A stretch of DNA of 64,000 bases. Origin: Megascapheus bottae. Lineage: Eukaryota > Chordata > Mammalia > Rodentia > Geomyidae. Positions 63,070 through 64,000 of this stretch are shown here, one piece after another. The notes under the pieces are model-generated. The model was given only the letters and a program-made list of their open reading frames with translations, did not search any database and was not told the origin of the DNA. The stretch is from the NCBI GenBank assembly GCA_024803745.1, contig JANJXV010000020.1, positions 19,260,777 through 19,324,776 of the forward strand. Direction: 5' to 3'. Position 1 is the stretch's first letter; each line of letters starts with the position of its first letter. Both the position numbers and the translations under genes were made by a program.

Positions 63070-63180
63070 TGACTAGATTTCTTGATCCTGGCCATTCTAA
63101 CTGGAGTGAGGTAGAATCTTAGAAATGTTTGTATGCATTTGCTATGGGCATGGTTTTCTTGTTCTTGAATATTTTCAAGG
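63070..63180 (-). mobile_element. LINE-1 ORF2 fragment, reversed
   Basis: GATCCTGGCCATTCTAACTG and GAGTGAGGTAGAATCTTAGA are the reverse of the L1 ORF2 segment at 28280-28325. Confidence 0.72.
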
Positions 63181-63439
63181 TAAAAATGCTTAAATCAGGG
63201 AATGTGGAAGTTGCACCACCCAGAGCCCACTGGCCTTCTTACAGATGCCTCTTTCAGCAGTTGGATAGAAAGGAATAGCCCACTCTAGATTCCAGCCCTG
63301 GAGCTCCATTATTCTATCACTATGGTGATGACAGGGGTGCTGATACCAGATACTAAATGTCCATGTACAATTTCTATAATACAGAGTGCCTAAAGAGCAA
63401 ACCTTTAGAATGATATCATGGTGAGTAACTCAGAAATAA

Positions 63440-63650
63440 AATTACCTTGAGTTTGAATCACAGTGTACCACTGCAGGAATTGTGAGATAAAGTAAGGGCA
63501 TGGGACAATCACAGAAATTCTATTCTCCCATCTGGTGAGTGAGAAAATTAATACATACCACAGTAGCTATGAGTTTAGCTATGAGTAGCTATGAAGATTA
63601 AATATGACATTAAGGGACCAAAACATAAAAAGTGCAAGCTAGAATCCCTT
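63440..63650 (+). mobile_element. Possible MIR element
   Basis: CTTGAGTTTGAATCACAGTG, then CATGGGACAATCACAGAAAT and ATGAAGATTAAATATGACAT are in MIR order. A short TAGCTATGAG duplication is inside. Confidence 0.45.
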
Positions 63651-64000
63651 CACTGTAAGTTTTGGGAAACCCAAAGTGCATATATGGGTGCAAGTGGATC
63701 AGAACAATGAGAGAACACTGTGTGGATTTGCCAAACTGGAGTAGAGTTTTCAAGAAGAGTAAGCAGGGAGAATATGGGAATTGAGATGAGCCCTAAAAGA
63801 TAGGGGGAGGAAATATATATATATATATATATATATAACTATATATATAACTATATATATATAGATATATATTGAGAAAAGGAGTCATTCTATTCAAGGA
63901 AGATAGCACAAGCTGAATTACTTGGATGCAATAAAAGTCTAATCCAGTTGCAAAAAATAACATTCCAGTGAAAAGCTTTAATGAGATTTCTGTACCCCAG
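63651..64000. other. Non-coding with (AT)n
   Basis: An AT dinucleotide run with ACTATATATA interruptions lies at about 63813-63872. Nothing else recognised. Confidence 0.6.

Overview
This window is mammalian nuclear DNA, most likely from a geomyoid rodent (kangaroo rat, pocket mouse or pocket gopher group). The main evidence is dozens of copies of a dimeric SINE. Its left monomer resembles tRNA-Ala/ID elements and its right monomer matches what I know as IDL-Geo, a family described only from Geomyoidea. A second SINE joins a B1/7SL-like left part to the same right monomer. There are also 5'-truncated LINE-1 3' ends with clear target-site duplications and old mammalian relics (MIR, L2, ancient L1, MaLR LTRs). 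Most of the sequence is AT-rich and gene-poor. The species assignment is inferred from repeat content only.

Layout. 1-17.4 kb: non-coding, full of SINE and L1 fragments. 17.4-20.6 kb: a sharply GC-rich island with the only intact gene, a single-exon, minus-strand PC-esterase-domain gene (PCED1 family, best guess PCED1B). Its C-terminal half has been replaced or expanded by about 32 copies of an 11-residue repeat (33 bp unit). Upstream lie a good splice acceptor, an E-box, a cluster of Sp/KLF-type boxes and a short array of TTAACGGAA motifs. 20.6-27.6 kb: non-coding with L1 and SINEs. 27.6-30.7 kb: a nested retroposon cluster holding the 3' part of an L1, a frameshifted processed pseudogene of S100A16, an IDL-Geo SINE and another truncated L1. 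30.7-64 kb: non-coding. It includes MaLR and MIR relics, a near-identical 420 bp inverted repeat around 53.25/55.19 kb, a probable solo LTR at 59.3-59.7 kb, and a repeat-poor block at 60.1-61.65 kb that reads like conserved non-coding DNA.

There is one functional gene candidate, so there is no pathway to assemble. If the gene is PCED1B, much of the flanking sequence, especially to the right (its 5' side), could be its intron or intergenic DNA. The most unusual object is the repeat-bearing C-terminus of the esterase.
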